From Copromyces sp. CBS 386.78 (lineage: Eukaryota; Ascomycota; Sordariomycetes; Sordariales; Sordariaceae), in contig MU839093.1 in assembly GCA_030685235.1 (NCBI GenBank), forward strand, positions 496,001 to 560,000: DNA of 64,000 nt, given 5' to 3'. A model generated the notes under the pieces. It saw only the letters and a program-made list of their open reading frames with translations. It ran no database searches and was not told the origin of the DNA. Both the position numbers and the translations under genes were made by a program. This document shows, one piece after another, positions 21,147 to 32,399 of this stretch (positions within the stretch are counted from its first letter, which is position 1; the number at the start of each line of letters is the position of its first letter).

Positions 21147-22898
21147 TGTGAAGGTGTCTGTGTGGTGTTGAGAGATGATGTCGGTGTAGATTGGAGAAGC
21201 GCGCGGGGTTGACGCGAGCTTTGGGGTATGTGTAGGGAAATCTGCAGGATCGACAGCTTTAGCGTCAGTAAATAAGCTTTCAACCTAGACAAGCGCAATG
21301 CGCAAAACTAACAATGGCAGGACAAAGGGTGCGCAGTGCTGGTGCAGAAGCGAGGGAGAATGGTGAAGAGGTGTTGGAGGGAGGAAATTTTGTTGGATCT
21401 TTTTATCGGTTTGATCCCAAAGTTGGGGGGGCGCTGTTCTGTCCAGCTCAATTTACCCCACGTCTCGCAGCTGGAGCCCAGACTTTGGAGAAGGGGAGCA
21501 AAATGATGACACAACATGGAGCCCGTACGAAGGAGATCCGAATCCGAACTACCCGCCTCCCCCATCATGGTGTTTGTGGCACTTCCACTTCTTTCAATTT
21601 AGGGGGAATGGAAGCAATTGGGGAACAGCTGTCATTTCTGTCAAACGTACCTGGGACACCGAAGCTGATAATTCAGTTGTTCAGATCTCGAGACGGAATC
21701 TGGAGCTGAAGCTTGGGGATGAAGAAGGACGGGGAAATGTTGAGGAGGAGAAAAAAGTTTGGGGAGAGGGAGAGGAAGAGAGAGGACAGAAATCAGAAAG
21801 CATGAACTGAACACCAAGACCGGAGGGAAATGAACCTGGATCTTTCTTTTTTTTTTTTTCCTGCTTTCCACTTCTCGTTTCGCACAGGCTCGAACCAATC
21901 TTTGACGGGCTGTTGCGCGATAAAAACTGATAAGAGAAGAGAAACGCCTGCACCACTAGCACACCACGCCTGCACCACTGGTTCCCTTCCTTCCCCTTGT
22001 TTGGCTCATTTTGGTACCTATCTCTCGTTGACTCCTTCCCCATGGCGAAAGCGGCAGTGCGGCCCTCGAAACGTCGACGGAAGGTTGGATCCCTCTTCGC
22101 ATCCGCTCTTGACGCCCGGCCCCCGTGTCGGCGTCTTCGCGGAGGCAATTGGGAGCTCTGGAAGCTGCAACCTTGTCATCCCACCAAAGCCCACCAAAAC
22201 AGCACCCAAGCCGCCACTGGCCGGTCAGTGCCGCGCAGCTCATGCCTGCTCTCTGCCCCTCGCCCCCACTCAAGGTCGCTGACCATGCCCCGCTCCGGCC
22301 CAAAAGGGAATCGTCAAGCCAACCCTAAATTTGGCCGGACTGGCATGGGCACAGACCATTAGTCTAACCGATCATCGCTCCGTTGGCTCCACCGATGATG
22401 GACCCTCTCGAAGACCGCCAAGAGAAGTCACGAGCTTCCACACGTGATAATGCCAAGATCATCTCGAGCCTGAACTCCCCGGTTCCATGTCTCCTGACAA
22501 TCCCTGGCCCGTGTTCTTCTTCTCCTTCCAGCCTTCCAGCCCCGCTCCGCACGATCCTTATCCGCTGTGTCCCGGCGCCAGAGGTACCTCTAGGCCGCTT
22601 TCCCGCCTCCCTGTGATCGCCCCGTTATACGTTTGCCCACCGCTCACCCGACGCCTTGTGTGGTGCAGGCACTCGAATCCTCCCCCGTTGAAACACCTTC
22701 CTGACCTGCAACACCGCTCCGCCCCCCCGGGAATATCATCATCACCACCACCATCGACATCGACCACCCGACGGCGCCAATCCCGAAATCGATTTGTCGC
22801 ATCGCATATCGCATCGCATATCGCATCGCATCGCATCGCGTTTCCTCCTCTTCTCGATAACTCTTTTTTTGTCGCATCCAACAAGACCACTCCTCAAG
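21147..22898. other. Divergent promoter region between pyruvate kinase and the DUF1748 gene
   Basis: About 1.75 kb. The left part is promoter and leader of pyruvate kinase on the minus strand. The right part is the leader of the small mitochondrial gene, with C/T-rich stretches, a T14 tract at about 21846-21859 and the pentanucleotide repeat listed next. Open frames here lack family features, so I support no gene. Confidence 0.5.
22797..22840. repeat. TCGCA repeat in 5' leader
   Basis: Eight TCGCA/TCGCATA units in a row, ending about 60 bp upstream of the start codon of the DUF1748 gene. Confidence 0.85.
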
Positions 22899-23600
22899 AT
22901 GGTGGTGGGTACCCCGAAGTTTCTTGCGTCGTTAGCGTTGTTGTTCTACATCCTCCGTCCGAATGTACAGAGATCCCCGGCCCCTTCTCCGGATTTTCCG
23001 ATCTTGTCATTAATCTCCATCGTCTTGCCCTCGAACTCGCCTGCTGCTGCTGCTGCTGCCGCTTCGTCGCTTGCTGTTCAACGGAGTTCTAAGAATCTCT
23101 TCTCCCAGCTCCTCGATTTGCTGACACTAGGCTTATGGTCGAAGCTCGGACGTTTGAGCCACTATGCCTTTGACGCTGTCCTGCGTAAGTTCCAGTTCCA
23201 GAAAGAACGATCGATCGCGGTCGGTTCTCGTGGCCTGTTTTCGGGTTTCCACTGACTCGATGTGGGTTGTGTTTAACAGTTTCGGCATTCCTCGCTGGAA
23301 TGAAGCGCTCGACCGGTCTGACGTGAGTTGCTCCGATGCGCTCCCTACCCTGCGGACACCGCCCCTCCGATGCCTCGCTCCCTATTTCGAACCCGAACCC
23401 GCCGACCCATTCATGCCTCCCGGTGGCATTTTCGAGCGAAACTGACATTTGGTGATCACAGCTTCAAAACTGACAAGGTCGCTGGCGAGAACAAGGAAGT
23501 TGGAAAGTGGGTTGACAAGTATCTCGGCGTCGGCGAATGGGTGATGGACCAGTCCGTTGCCATTGCTGGATCGAGCGGCTGGTTCGACAGGACCCGATAA
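22899..23600 (+). CDS. DUF1748 small mitochondrial protein (yeast Min8/YPR010C-A-like)
   Basis: Best model has four exons: 22899-22908, 23131-23184, 23280-23322 and 23462-23600, giving 81 residues. The first coding exon is only 10 nt (ATGGTGGTGG, donor GTACCC), and its acceptor lies just after a CTGAC branch site. The product reads MVVGLWSKLGRLSHYAFDAV and continues LLSAFLAGMKRSTGLT, then ends KYLGVGEWVMDQSVAIAGSSGW. This is the DUF1748 pattern of a small one-helix protein; the yeast member is mitochondrial and, as I recall, linked to cytochrome c oxidase. Without the first intron the frame stays open and would add a hydrophobic, Ala-rich N-terminus foreign to the family, so I prefer splicing. 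The weak GTACCC donor makes the first exon the least certain part. Confidence 0.8.
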
Positions 23601-24556
23601 ATGGCGTATGGAACAGAACACTGCGAAACTCGGATGCGTTTTGGTCGACAACGTCCTTTACAGCCGAGGAGCGTGGATCGAATCAAGTGTCCTTGTCGAA
23701 GAAGGCGAGCCGATCAGGAATCGGCTTTTACTCGAGCTGGAGGAGGGGAGTGGGGCGCCATGACAGGAGGATTGTCGTTTTCCACCACACGTATATACAT
23801 CTTTTGGACAGAATGGCCAGTCGTTATATTTGTCGAAGAGAGGAAGCAGAGAAGGTCCTTTTGAGTCTGGCCAGTTTTGCCGGCTCAAGGTACTGATCGG
23901 CCTCCTCTTATCCGACAGTGGGTGCTAAGTAGCTAGGCTGGGTAGGGAAGGGGGTGGATCTTTGAAGATGGGCGTTCGGGAAGCGGTTCTGATGGCCGCG
24001 GGATGCATACCTTATTTCTTTTTTTGTGTGTCTTCCGATAGGGTTTCTAGATCAGGAACAACCGCACTTTGATTTCCAGGGACCTTTCCAAGGGGTCTCG
24101 CAGCCGTTTTCGTGGCCCAGAGTTTGCGCGTGTTCGTTGTCTCCGCAAGCTGTTGCTGTAGGGCTCAAAGTTCAGGGCGTGATCCCGTGGTTTCCCGACC
24201 CTTGTTCCGGGTGTTAGCCGAGCTATTCGCAAGGATGCAGCTCTGGGGCTGTTGACAAGTCCAGCCAGCCAGTCAGCCAGCAAACAAGGGGGTTGCCCGC
24301 CAGCCACGCCAGTGCGATCCACGATTCTGGGTTCAGGGCATCTGCACCACGAGTCACTGCCCTTGTTGATGGATCACATCGGGGAAGTCAATTTGGTATT
24401 TGAGAGATCCATTTCTGTGTTGAGACCTTTTTCGTCATGCACATACAGGTCTGTGGTAATAAACATCATCACTGAAACATCCGCCAAACCATATATCCCA
24501 AACTCTCACTCACAATCACGACAAACCAGCATTAACGATATGCTCAACTACTCCGC
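23601..24556. other. Convergent 3' intergenic region
   Basis: 956 bp between the stops of two converging genes. A short CCAG-rich run lies at about 24260-24290. No gene is supported. Confidence 0.5.
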
Positions 24557-26488
24557 CTAGAGGTTCTTAATCTCATACCTCGTCCGCAGCAATTCACCAT
24601 ATCGGATCAACAAAAACGGCACCGGGATCAAGGCCACAGCGACGAACGCCAACAGACTGTTTCCCCATCCCAGCCCCAGCGTGTCGTACATCCGCAAGCC
24701 GAAGATGGGAAGGACAGCTCCAAAGACACTTCTCGCTACCGTGTTGGCGGCCAGGGCAGATGCGGCGTAGATGGTGAAGGTGTCAATCAAGGCCTATCAC
24801 GATTCATCAGTTTCGTCCATGATTACCTCCGACAAGCAGGCGAAGAGTACTTACCATGCTGATAGCCATGAAAATAACGATGTTGCCGAACCCGATCAGA
24901 GCGTGGCTCATAATGGGTACAATCCAATGGACATGGTACTCGGCCGTCCAGCCATAGATGAAGAAACCGGCGGGCAGCAAAATAGCACCGATGGGGAGAA
25001 CCCTAAGCCGATCCTCGGGAGTGCATTGCCCCTTGCCGTCCGGGCCGGCTTTGGCCTTCATGATGCGGTTGCTAGCGACGCTGAAGAAAACGAGGCCAAT
25101 GAGGGAACCGACACCCATGCCGACGAAAACCAGGCCGACGATCTTGGTGCCTGTGTTGTACCCTCGTTATTAGCACTTTGCAAAGCAGGAGGGAGGTGCG
25201 CCTGCCACATACCAAAGTTATAGGTCTCCGGGTTAGTAAACACCCTCGAGATTGTGGTAAACATGAGGTACATGTACCCATACACGACGGCGATATAGAT
25301 GGCAAAGACGATGCAAATCGGGCTCAACACGAGCATCTTCAGCGGCCTCACAATGCTGCGTTTGAAGTAATCCCTCGGGCTCAGTCCGATATCCAGCTTA
25401 CTCCTCAGCAACTCATTACCCGTCTCCTTCCTCAGCCTGTTGACCCTCCTCTGCAGCAAAATAGGAGCGTACGACTCCCTTCCGAAAACGAGCATGCACA
25501 GCGCCACCACGCCCGCCAGGATCGTCAGGATCCAAAACACCCAGCGCCAGCCCAGGTGCGAGTCGCTGACGACACCGCCTATGATGGGGGCAATGATGGG
25601 TCCCAAAAGCACGCCCATGGTCATGAGCGCCATGGCCGTCGCCCGCTTCTCCTGCGTGATCATATCGGAAATCGTCCCGCCGCCGTTGGTGACGGCACAA
25701 GATCCAAAGATACCCGACAAGAACCGAAAAGCAATAAGCGCGTTGAGATTCGGCGCCTCGGCACACGCAATCAGAAAAGCGATAAAACCCACGTTACACA
25801 CGTGATAGACTATCAGCCGTCCATAGATCTCGCTCAGGGGCGCAATCACCAGGGGTCCCGCGGCGAAACCGAGGATGTACACCGATACCACGAAGGAAGC
25901 CAGTTCGGGCGAGGAGTTGTGGAATTCTTTCATCACGAAGGGGACACCCGGAGCGAAGATGGAGGATGCTAGCGGCGCGATGAAGGTTTGCGCGCTGATG
26001 AGGCCCACGTTGAGAATCTTTTGCCAGCGGGGCCAGTTGAAGGGGTTTTCGGGGTCGTTTTCCGACCACCACACTATGTTCGCCTCGTCCTCTTCGGATG
26101 TGGTGGCGCCAGCATCGTCTTGTGGGGAGCCACTATGTGAATCGCTGGAGGAAGTAGACTTGCCGGCTGCTTCCTTTTCTATGTCATGATCATGGTCATG
26201 TTGGTGATGATGATGGCTGGTATGGCTGGCATGACTCCGTGCTCGAGCGAGAGAGTTGCGCCGGATGGCCTCTTTCCGTCGCTTCTCGCCTTGTTCGTCT
26301 AACACGTAGCCGATGTCGGACGGGATGTCGGCGTCGTGACCTTCGTCGATGGCTTGTTCTATCGATTTTTGTCGCTGTAGGGCGAGTCGTTCTGCTTCTT
26401 CCGGGGTAGAGGAATGGCGGTGGTTGTTGTTGTGGTGCTCGTCTTTGCTGACTGGAGCAGCTTGCCCCGGGGGTTGCGATCCCGTCAT
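24557..26488 (-). CDS. MFS transporter, DHA1 (drug:H+ antiporter) type
   Basis: A 602-residue plasma-membrane transporter. Exons are 25213-26488, 24855-25150 and 24557-24793; the introns are 62 and 61 bp with GTATGT and GTAAGT donors. A cytoplasmic N-tail of about 145 residues contains a His/Asp run ([16 protein letters not shown]) and ends in the common DHA1 entry block [11 protein letters not shown]. Twelve hydrophobic segments follow. The family motifs [14 protein letters not shown] (loop 2-3), [14 protein letters not shown] (segment 5, antiporter motif) and LGWRWVFWI (before segment 6) are present. Fungal DHA1 members export drugs, polyamines or toxic metabolites; the substrate is not predictable here, and no biosynthetic cluster adjoins it. 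The His-rich tail could bind metal, which is speculative. Confidence 0.93.
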
Positions 26489-27538
26489 ATCGGTGTGAGG
26501 TGCTCAGTAAGCGCAGCGCGGGCCGTTCCTTGAGACGAACGTCAGCCATTGTTACTGGTGAAGTTGTGAATGATGACATCTGTTCTGTGCTGGAAAGGAG
26601 TAGGATTTTAGTTCTTCAATGGTTTAGAATAACCCCGTCGACTTAGACCACGATCGCGATAATACCAGCCAGGGAAGATGGTGGATCGCGGAGTGAGTGG
26701 AGGCCAAACCTTATTTCCCGCGGGATTTCTCCCACGTTTTTCGATGAAAATCAGTGGGACCTGCCATGTTCTTGTTTCAGGGGACTTGGACGGGATATAA
26801 AACAACTCCACACATACCTTGATGGTTCAATATTCTGGCGAAGAGTATTCCTCGTTGTAAAATGCCGTCGTCAAGGTTCCGAGTGACGGCAATGAGATGC
26901 TCTGGCAGTCGTGAAGGTATAGGACTACGACTTGTAGTGTAGGGAACGAGGTAAAAACACAGCAAGCGCAAAAAAAAAGGCCCAGTCACAAACAGAAGAG
27001 GAAAGGGAACACACAGTCGGCAATTCGGCAAGGGGAACAAGCACTTTTTAGAGGAGAAGGAAGGAAAGGAAGTCTACATGTAGGTGAGATAAAGTATGGG
27101 TAAACATTTCCTTACCAGCCGCTAAAATCTCATTTTGCACAACGTACAAGAGAGGAGTGAGTGCGAATGGAGCCCTTATAGGGACTGTGATTCCGTGGGG
27201 CCGAAAGAGTCCATTCGTCACTCGGTCGCCATCACGAACGCAACAACGCTTGTTCTCCAGGTTCCAGCGTAGCGGCTGGGTGAGAGCGGGCAGTCCAGAC
27301 TGTCCGTAGCGTCACTTTTGGTCTTTCTAGACTCCCAACACGCGTGAAGTGCGACCTCGCACTTCCCGGAAAGGAAAGGTGCCAACCCAAAGGACGGCGG
27401 CAGGGAAATAGATCGGACGTTGCGAGGTTCGATGGTTGTTGTGCATAAAAGCGTGCACAAAACCAGTCTTCCATGGCTATTCGGAAGAGCACATACGCTA
27501 CCGGGAACATGTCGATCCGGGGATAAGGTATATTTCTC

Positions 27539-27600
27539 GACAATGAATCCAACCACGCCCTTCAGCGGACAATGAATCCAACCATGCACACCCTTCAGCG
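27539..27600. repeat. Imperfect tandem duplication of about 30 bp
   Basis: Two adjacent copies beginning GACAATGAATCCAACCA and ending CCTTCAGCG; the second has a 4-base insertion (TGCACAC in place of CGC). Confidence 0.85.
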
Positions 27601-29036
27601 GGAGAGCGGCATCCCCCGACCCTTCACAATTTCCACATTTGTCAGAAAGCTAAACACCACCAGTCTTATAGGACACCCAACACCCTCATATGTAGGGCGG
27701 ACAGCGGCACGATGCCGATGCCGGAACAAAATCCCGACACAACTAACCGTCGTCGGTCGAAGAAGCAGAGGGGAAGCATTAGCAGGCTGGGGAAGTTAGC
27801 CTACAGTACAATACAATACTGGTTTGTTTGTTAGTTTGGTTCTTCGGACATGGGTTGAACAAGAGAGAACTGGAGCCCTCATTGGCCTTCTTTTACCTTT
27901 CGTTTAAAGCAACTGACAATGACCAGGGTCTAGTACGCCACGTCTTTTCTCTCTCTCTCCGTCTGCTCTTCTGCCTCTCTCCGTCTCTCACAAGGCCCTT
28001 GGAGTAGAGTCCCCTTCCGCTCGAAGCCCGAACGCTTTTCCACTCTCAGTGGCTCGAAGGGTGTGGAACTGGGCGTTTTTGGTACCAAACTAACAAACAT
28101 ACCTACCAATTGAATGGTGGCGTTGGGAACCGTCGGCGGATGCACAAAGCCGTCCGCCGAGCCAACACAAGCTTTCTTCGCTCCCACTCCCCAGAAGATT
28201 GGTTCATGTTGCTGATTGGACCGTTGCCAAGAAGTGTCTTGCCGGTATCCTATCACCTTCCGTTTTTGGCGGAGCGGGAAGAGGGGACAAGGCCCACAGT
28301 GAGCACGTGAGCACAAGAAACTTAAACGCATTGCATGTAGTGTCAAGGTACCTAAAGTTCACACCCGATGTTTCACCAGACAGACACCAGAGTCGCCATG
28401 AATGGAATTTGGGATTGGGCCGCACGCTCGCAGTGTCTGTGAACGGAGGTAAGCTTCTTATCTCCGGATATAGATAGGTAGGTAGCAGCACTCCTTGAGT
28501 CAAACTCACTGTATAAAGCATACCCGAGTAAGCCTCCAAGGGTAGTATCGGCATGGCCATATTACTCTGGCGAATCATTGAATAATAAACATATCCCGCT
28601 TGAGCTGTACATAATATCAACATTTCGACCAGATGTGTTCTCTCCCGTCGCCATGGGTCTCCTAGAGCCTCGTGCATGGGTTGTTCCAAGTTGCATCTCA
28701 TGATGCTTCCTCTTAAATGTTGTACCACACCGGCACTTCCTTCTGGGAAACATTCTTCCAATAAATCTTACATGCTGGCGAAGTACAGCATATGTCGTTG
28801 ACGTCTGGTATTGAGGGGTGTATGCTAGAATAGGTACTACCTATGGTACCTACATACCATACTTTCTCGAGAACTAAGGTCATCAACGAACTCGCTTGAC
28901 GGTTCCTTTCGGCGGGAGCAGCGTTTGCGTTGTAAAAGGGAACCGGGTCAGGTAGGCATAAGGTGGTGACCCGAGCTCATAACCTGAAGGAAGGTTGGTT
29001 GGAAATCGAAGGATATTGGGAACGGTTCGGTTCGGG

Positions 29037-29087
29037 AAAAAAAACAAGGAAAAAAAAAAAGAAAAGAAAAAAAAAAAAAAAAAAAAA
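29037..29087. repeat. A-rich tract
   Basis: 51 bp with only six non-A bases, ending in an uninterrupted run of 20 or more A. There is no adjacent retroelement-like sequence or target duplication that I can see. Confidence 0.9.
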
Positions 29088-29594
29088 CCCCACTAACTAT
29101 AGTAGATCTTGATGGAGAAGTACTTCACGTGGATAAGAAGACGATAAATAGACCGAAAGAGGTTGAAACTATAGGTGAATTCGTCGTCTTTAAATTAAGT
29201 CCCGCCGAATATCCTTTGATGTGCGAAGGATGAGACTGACACTTTTCATCTTCAGCTTCAGGGGCTCTTTAAACCCTAACCCCGAGTGAGCACTAGCTGT
29301 TGCATCATAATGATCATGTCCGACCGTCAAAGGGGACCTCGAGGCTTTGTCTTGGGGCGATTGGTTTTTGTTGGATGATTGGACAATTTCCAAGAGCTCA
29401 ATTGAATGATGGGCCATGTGATAGCTTGAAGGTGGCCACCTTGGCGACGTACTGGCGTATCTCAATTGGAAGATAAACCTTTCAGACTTACATAGACAAG
29501 TTCGAACTGGTTCAACCATTTGCTGACCGGGTGTATTGATCAACTTACCCTTCATTACTTGTTCTCCGGGGATTCATCACTCAGCCACCGCGAC

Positions 29595-30704
29595 ATGATG
29601 GTATTTACCTACTTCGCCCGTCTCCCTGCCGAACTTCAAGACCTGGTCTGGGACCATGCAGCCGCCCTCTCGCCATGCCTTCACTTTTTCCAGAAGCTCC
29701 CAGACACCGACTGGATCGACTGGGACATGCATCTCGTCCCAGACCGACACCAATCCGCGGACCTGAACCTGCGAAATCTTTCACTCACCTGCCATGACGC
29801 CCGCTGCGCCGTGATCCGACACATTCGGGCCATCAAGCACAAGACACTTGTGCCCATGCCCAGATATGGTAGCCCGCCTGCGCCAATGACCAAGTTGGCC
29901 CTCAATCTGACCACCGATCTCGTCTGCTTCGGAGGAGCAGACGCCGGACCAAAGGAGACCATGACGGCGGTGGATTGGGCTGATTTCGAACACATTGTAT
30001 TTGCGGGCGCCCGCCAGTTCGCGGTCAGGTATTTCCGACCGGGATGGAACGTGTGGGGGAATCCTGATGACGACGAGGGGGTTGGACTGAGCCTTGAGGA
30101 ATTGCAGGCTATGTGGCGGCATGAGTGTATGCACTGGACTCGTGTCGGGGTTGCGGGGGGTCCGGGGCCAGACGGACCTGACGGCAACGAGGAACTGAGG
30201 AGGAATTTGGAGATCCAGTATCCCGATTCTGATCCGCCCTTTTGCGCACGTTGTGTGGCTAACGTAATGGGGAGGTTCGAGAGGCTGAAGGAGTTTTGGC
30301 TTATTGTTGATCCGGACTTCTTGGACATAGTGGGTGCGGCGGAGGACAAAAAGGGTGGTGAAGACAAACACAATCAAGGGATGGGTGAAGATGGGAAAGG
30401 GACTGAAATGTCGGCCGCTGGACCAACAAAGCACCGGGCCTTTCACTCGTACAGCCGAACGTATTTCAGTCTGGACGGCCCTGAGGTGGAAAGTGAGCTG
30501 AGAGGCCCTATGAGGGCGTTGCAGGCTATCAGAGACAACTTGGTTCGTCTCCCCTTCCCCGTCTTCCACAAAGTTGATATGAAGGACAGCCAGCTAACAA
30601 TCCCCAAGGAAGTAGCGTCGATGTTGTCCGCTTCTAGGCCGGAGTGGACGAGCCATGTTCGGTATGGATTGTTGTCGTGGCGAGATGACCGGAAGAGGAA
30701 GTGA
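29595..30704 (+). CDS. 2EXR (F-box-like) domain protein
   Basis: An intronless 369-residue protein. The N-terminus FTYFARLPAELQDLVWDHA matches the 2EXR pattern (F-x-x-F-x-x-L-P-x-E-L-R-x-x-I-W-x-x-A), an F-box-like domain greatly expanded in Pezizomycotina with no known biochemical role. A conserved-looking core follows (LNLRNLSLTCHDAR, then an ALNLTTDLVCF stretch typical of the family), ending in a hydrophilic region. A Cys pair (CARC) and an acidic/Gly insertion (about residues 250-285) are specific to this copy. The frame extends upstream only to a TTG, so the ATG at 29595 is the start; a second ATG follows immediately. Confidence 0.82.
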   Translation: MMVFTYFARLPAELQDLVWDHAAALSPCLHFFQKLPDTDWIDWDMHLVPDRHQSADLNLRNLSLTCHDARCAVIRHIRAIKHKTLVPMPRYGSPPAPMTKLALNLTTDLVCFGGADAGPKETMTAVDWADFEHIVFAGARQFAVRYFRPGWNVWGNPDDDEGVGLSLEELQAMWRHECMHWTRVGVAGGPGPDGPDGNEELRRNLEIQYPDSDPPFCARCVANVMGRFERLKEFWLIVDPDFLDIVGAAEDKKGGEDKHNQGMGEDGKGTEMSAAGPTKHRAFHSYSRTYFSLDGPEVESELRGPMRALQAIRDNLVRLPFPVFHKVDMKDSQLTIPKEVASMLSASRPEWTSHVRYGLLSWRDDRKRK

Positions 30705-32399
30705 AGAGGATTACCTCCATGGTGCTGGTTGTGGCTTGGTGGTGTGATACATGGGACAATATCATAGTCCTGTTGTCGTCGTCATCGTCGTCGTCAAATC
30801 CGTTCCCTGGGACCATATATCGCGAAGATTTTCAGGGGCTTGAAACCGTTGGTCTTTAGAAAACGGGGATAAAGGAGCAAATAATGGCATTTACTGATAT
30901 TAGGAATTTTGCCTGTCCTCGCTGCTCAATGTCATGTCATTGTGAGAAGAACTTGTCGTCACGGTGTATTGCAGCGCATCTCGGCGCATCTGGGCCTCGG
31001 TGGAAGTGCGGGAATCAATCGATAATCCATGACCAAATTGGGAATGAAGTTTTCTGAGGGTATCGTGACATATGTCGGCGACTGTCCGGAGTTTGTGCAG
31101 CGGGAGATGGGGGAGGAGTTCGGGAGAAAAAAAGTGCCGATGTCTCGGGAGCGTCTCACAACCCCGGCCCTGGTGGTTTGATGTCATCGAGAGCGGGTTA
31201 GTGAGGCAGCTAACAGTGGCTGACAGCCCAGGGCTTGCGGGGGTCTTTAAACGCCGTCATAGCGCTTGCTTCCCCTAACTGGGCACGCCCTGACGCCGAA
31301 GCGAGAAACATCCGAACCAAAAATCCAACCTCACCTAACTTCATCTCCTGCATCTCCATCTTCATCCATCGAGGTCACCATCCGTACGACCTCATATCAT
31401 CCACTCAATACGAGCGCCGGAATTTTAAGCTTATTCGAAATGCCTGCACGTTGACAGATTGATGCAACGGGGTCTCTCTGCGCTAACAGAAAGAAACACC
31501 AGGATCAAGGTCCAGAACTGTCATCGACCACGACCTCGCTCTGATGAACCTCACTCCTGCCATCGGGAAGATACCCAAATCGAATCCCGGGCGCCAACTC
31601 TTACAACGGCTCACTCTCAAGCCTCGGTAGACTCCAAGGCTAGCTTTTCCAGAAAAGGCTTCTCCTTGAAACTTCCCGAATGCTACCTTTCAAAATGGTA
31701 AAGCAGTGAGCAGTGAGCAGTAAGCAACGTCTCCGAGCGTGTGTGGTTCTCGGGTTCTTCCTTTGCCATGAACTTGGAAGCAACAACACTTGCGTTTCAG
31801 GATCCCCAAGTTCCATCCAGAATCAGCCCCCAGACCGCCGACAAGATCTGCCAAGGTTGAGGTGAATCTCAGCATGGACCCAGAGTTCACCAGGCTGATG
31901 AGATGGTGTTCTGTTTTACCGCCTATGGAGTCTGGGCAGGGGATTCCCCTTGCCTAACCACAACTACTTGACACAGGGACAGCAATACCTTGTCTGATAT
32001 AGGACAACAAAAACAATGCCCCCCTTTTCCCCAGTACGTGGTCTGTTGTGTGCCTGTATGATCACCTTCAAGGGCAACCCATCATATGAACTTTGACCCT
32101 GGATCCAGCTCGCCTGGAGGTCGTGTTTGTTTCTATATAACTTGACTGTCCTCCCGTAAACATCACCACTTTCGCTTTTCCCATCATCATTCAGCTTCAC
32201 TCTCTTCTTTCGGGTCTTCGGTCTCTACAGTTCTGGCAACTATTTCCTTCTTCTCACTCTTTCAGCAGTATTACTACTCTTTCACTTGACTTATTTCCAA
32301 ACCGCTCGGCCGGTCTTCGATTCTTCCATATGCAGCATACTTGCATCCTTTTAAACTACCGGCTTTATCACCTGTCGGATCAGAAAAGGCTTGATCATC
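30705..32399. other. Intergenic region upstream of the secreted Asn-rich protein gene
   Basis: About 1.7 kb. A GTC/ATC microsatellite lies at about 30774-30797. The right-hand 260 bp contains a TATA-like element and a C/T-rich leader. No gene is supported. Confidence 0.5.
32134..32140 (+). promoter_or_regulatory. TATA-like element
   Basis: TATATAA, 260 bp upstream of the ATG at 32400 and followed by a long C/T-rich leader. It is consistent with the core promoter of the secreted-protein gene. Confidence 0.4.

Larger units (their letters stand above)
26489..29594. other. Gene-poor 3.1-kb intergenic region
   Basis: I see no supported gene. The left end is the MFS promoter. Further right are a tandem duplication (27539-27600), a C/T-rich block (about 27945-27995) and a long A-rich run (29037-29087). 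Open frames on the minus strand at about 28.2-28.7 kb have no ATG at the 5' end and no family features. Confidence 0.5.

Noticed and set aside
28204..28761. 185-codon minus-strand frame in the 3.1-kb gap
   Set aside because: It starts at TTG, has no recognisable domain, and the composition is not protein-like.
29037..29087. Poly-A tract as the tail of a LINE or processed gene copy
   Set aside because: No reverse-transcriptase relic, gene copy or target duplication adjacent; other homopolymers in the window are equally isolated.
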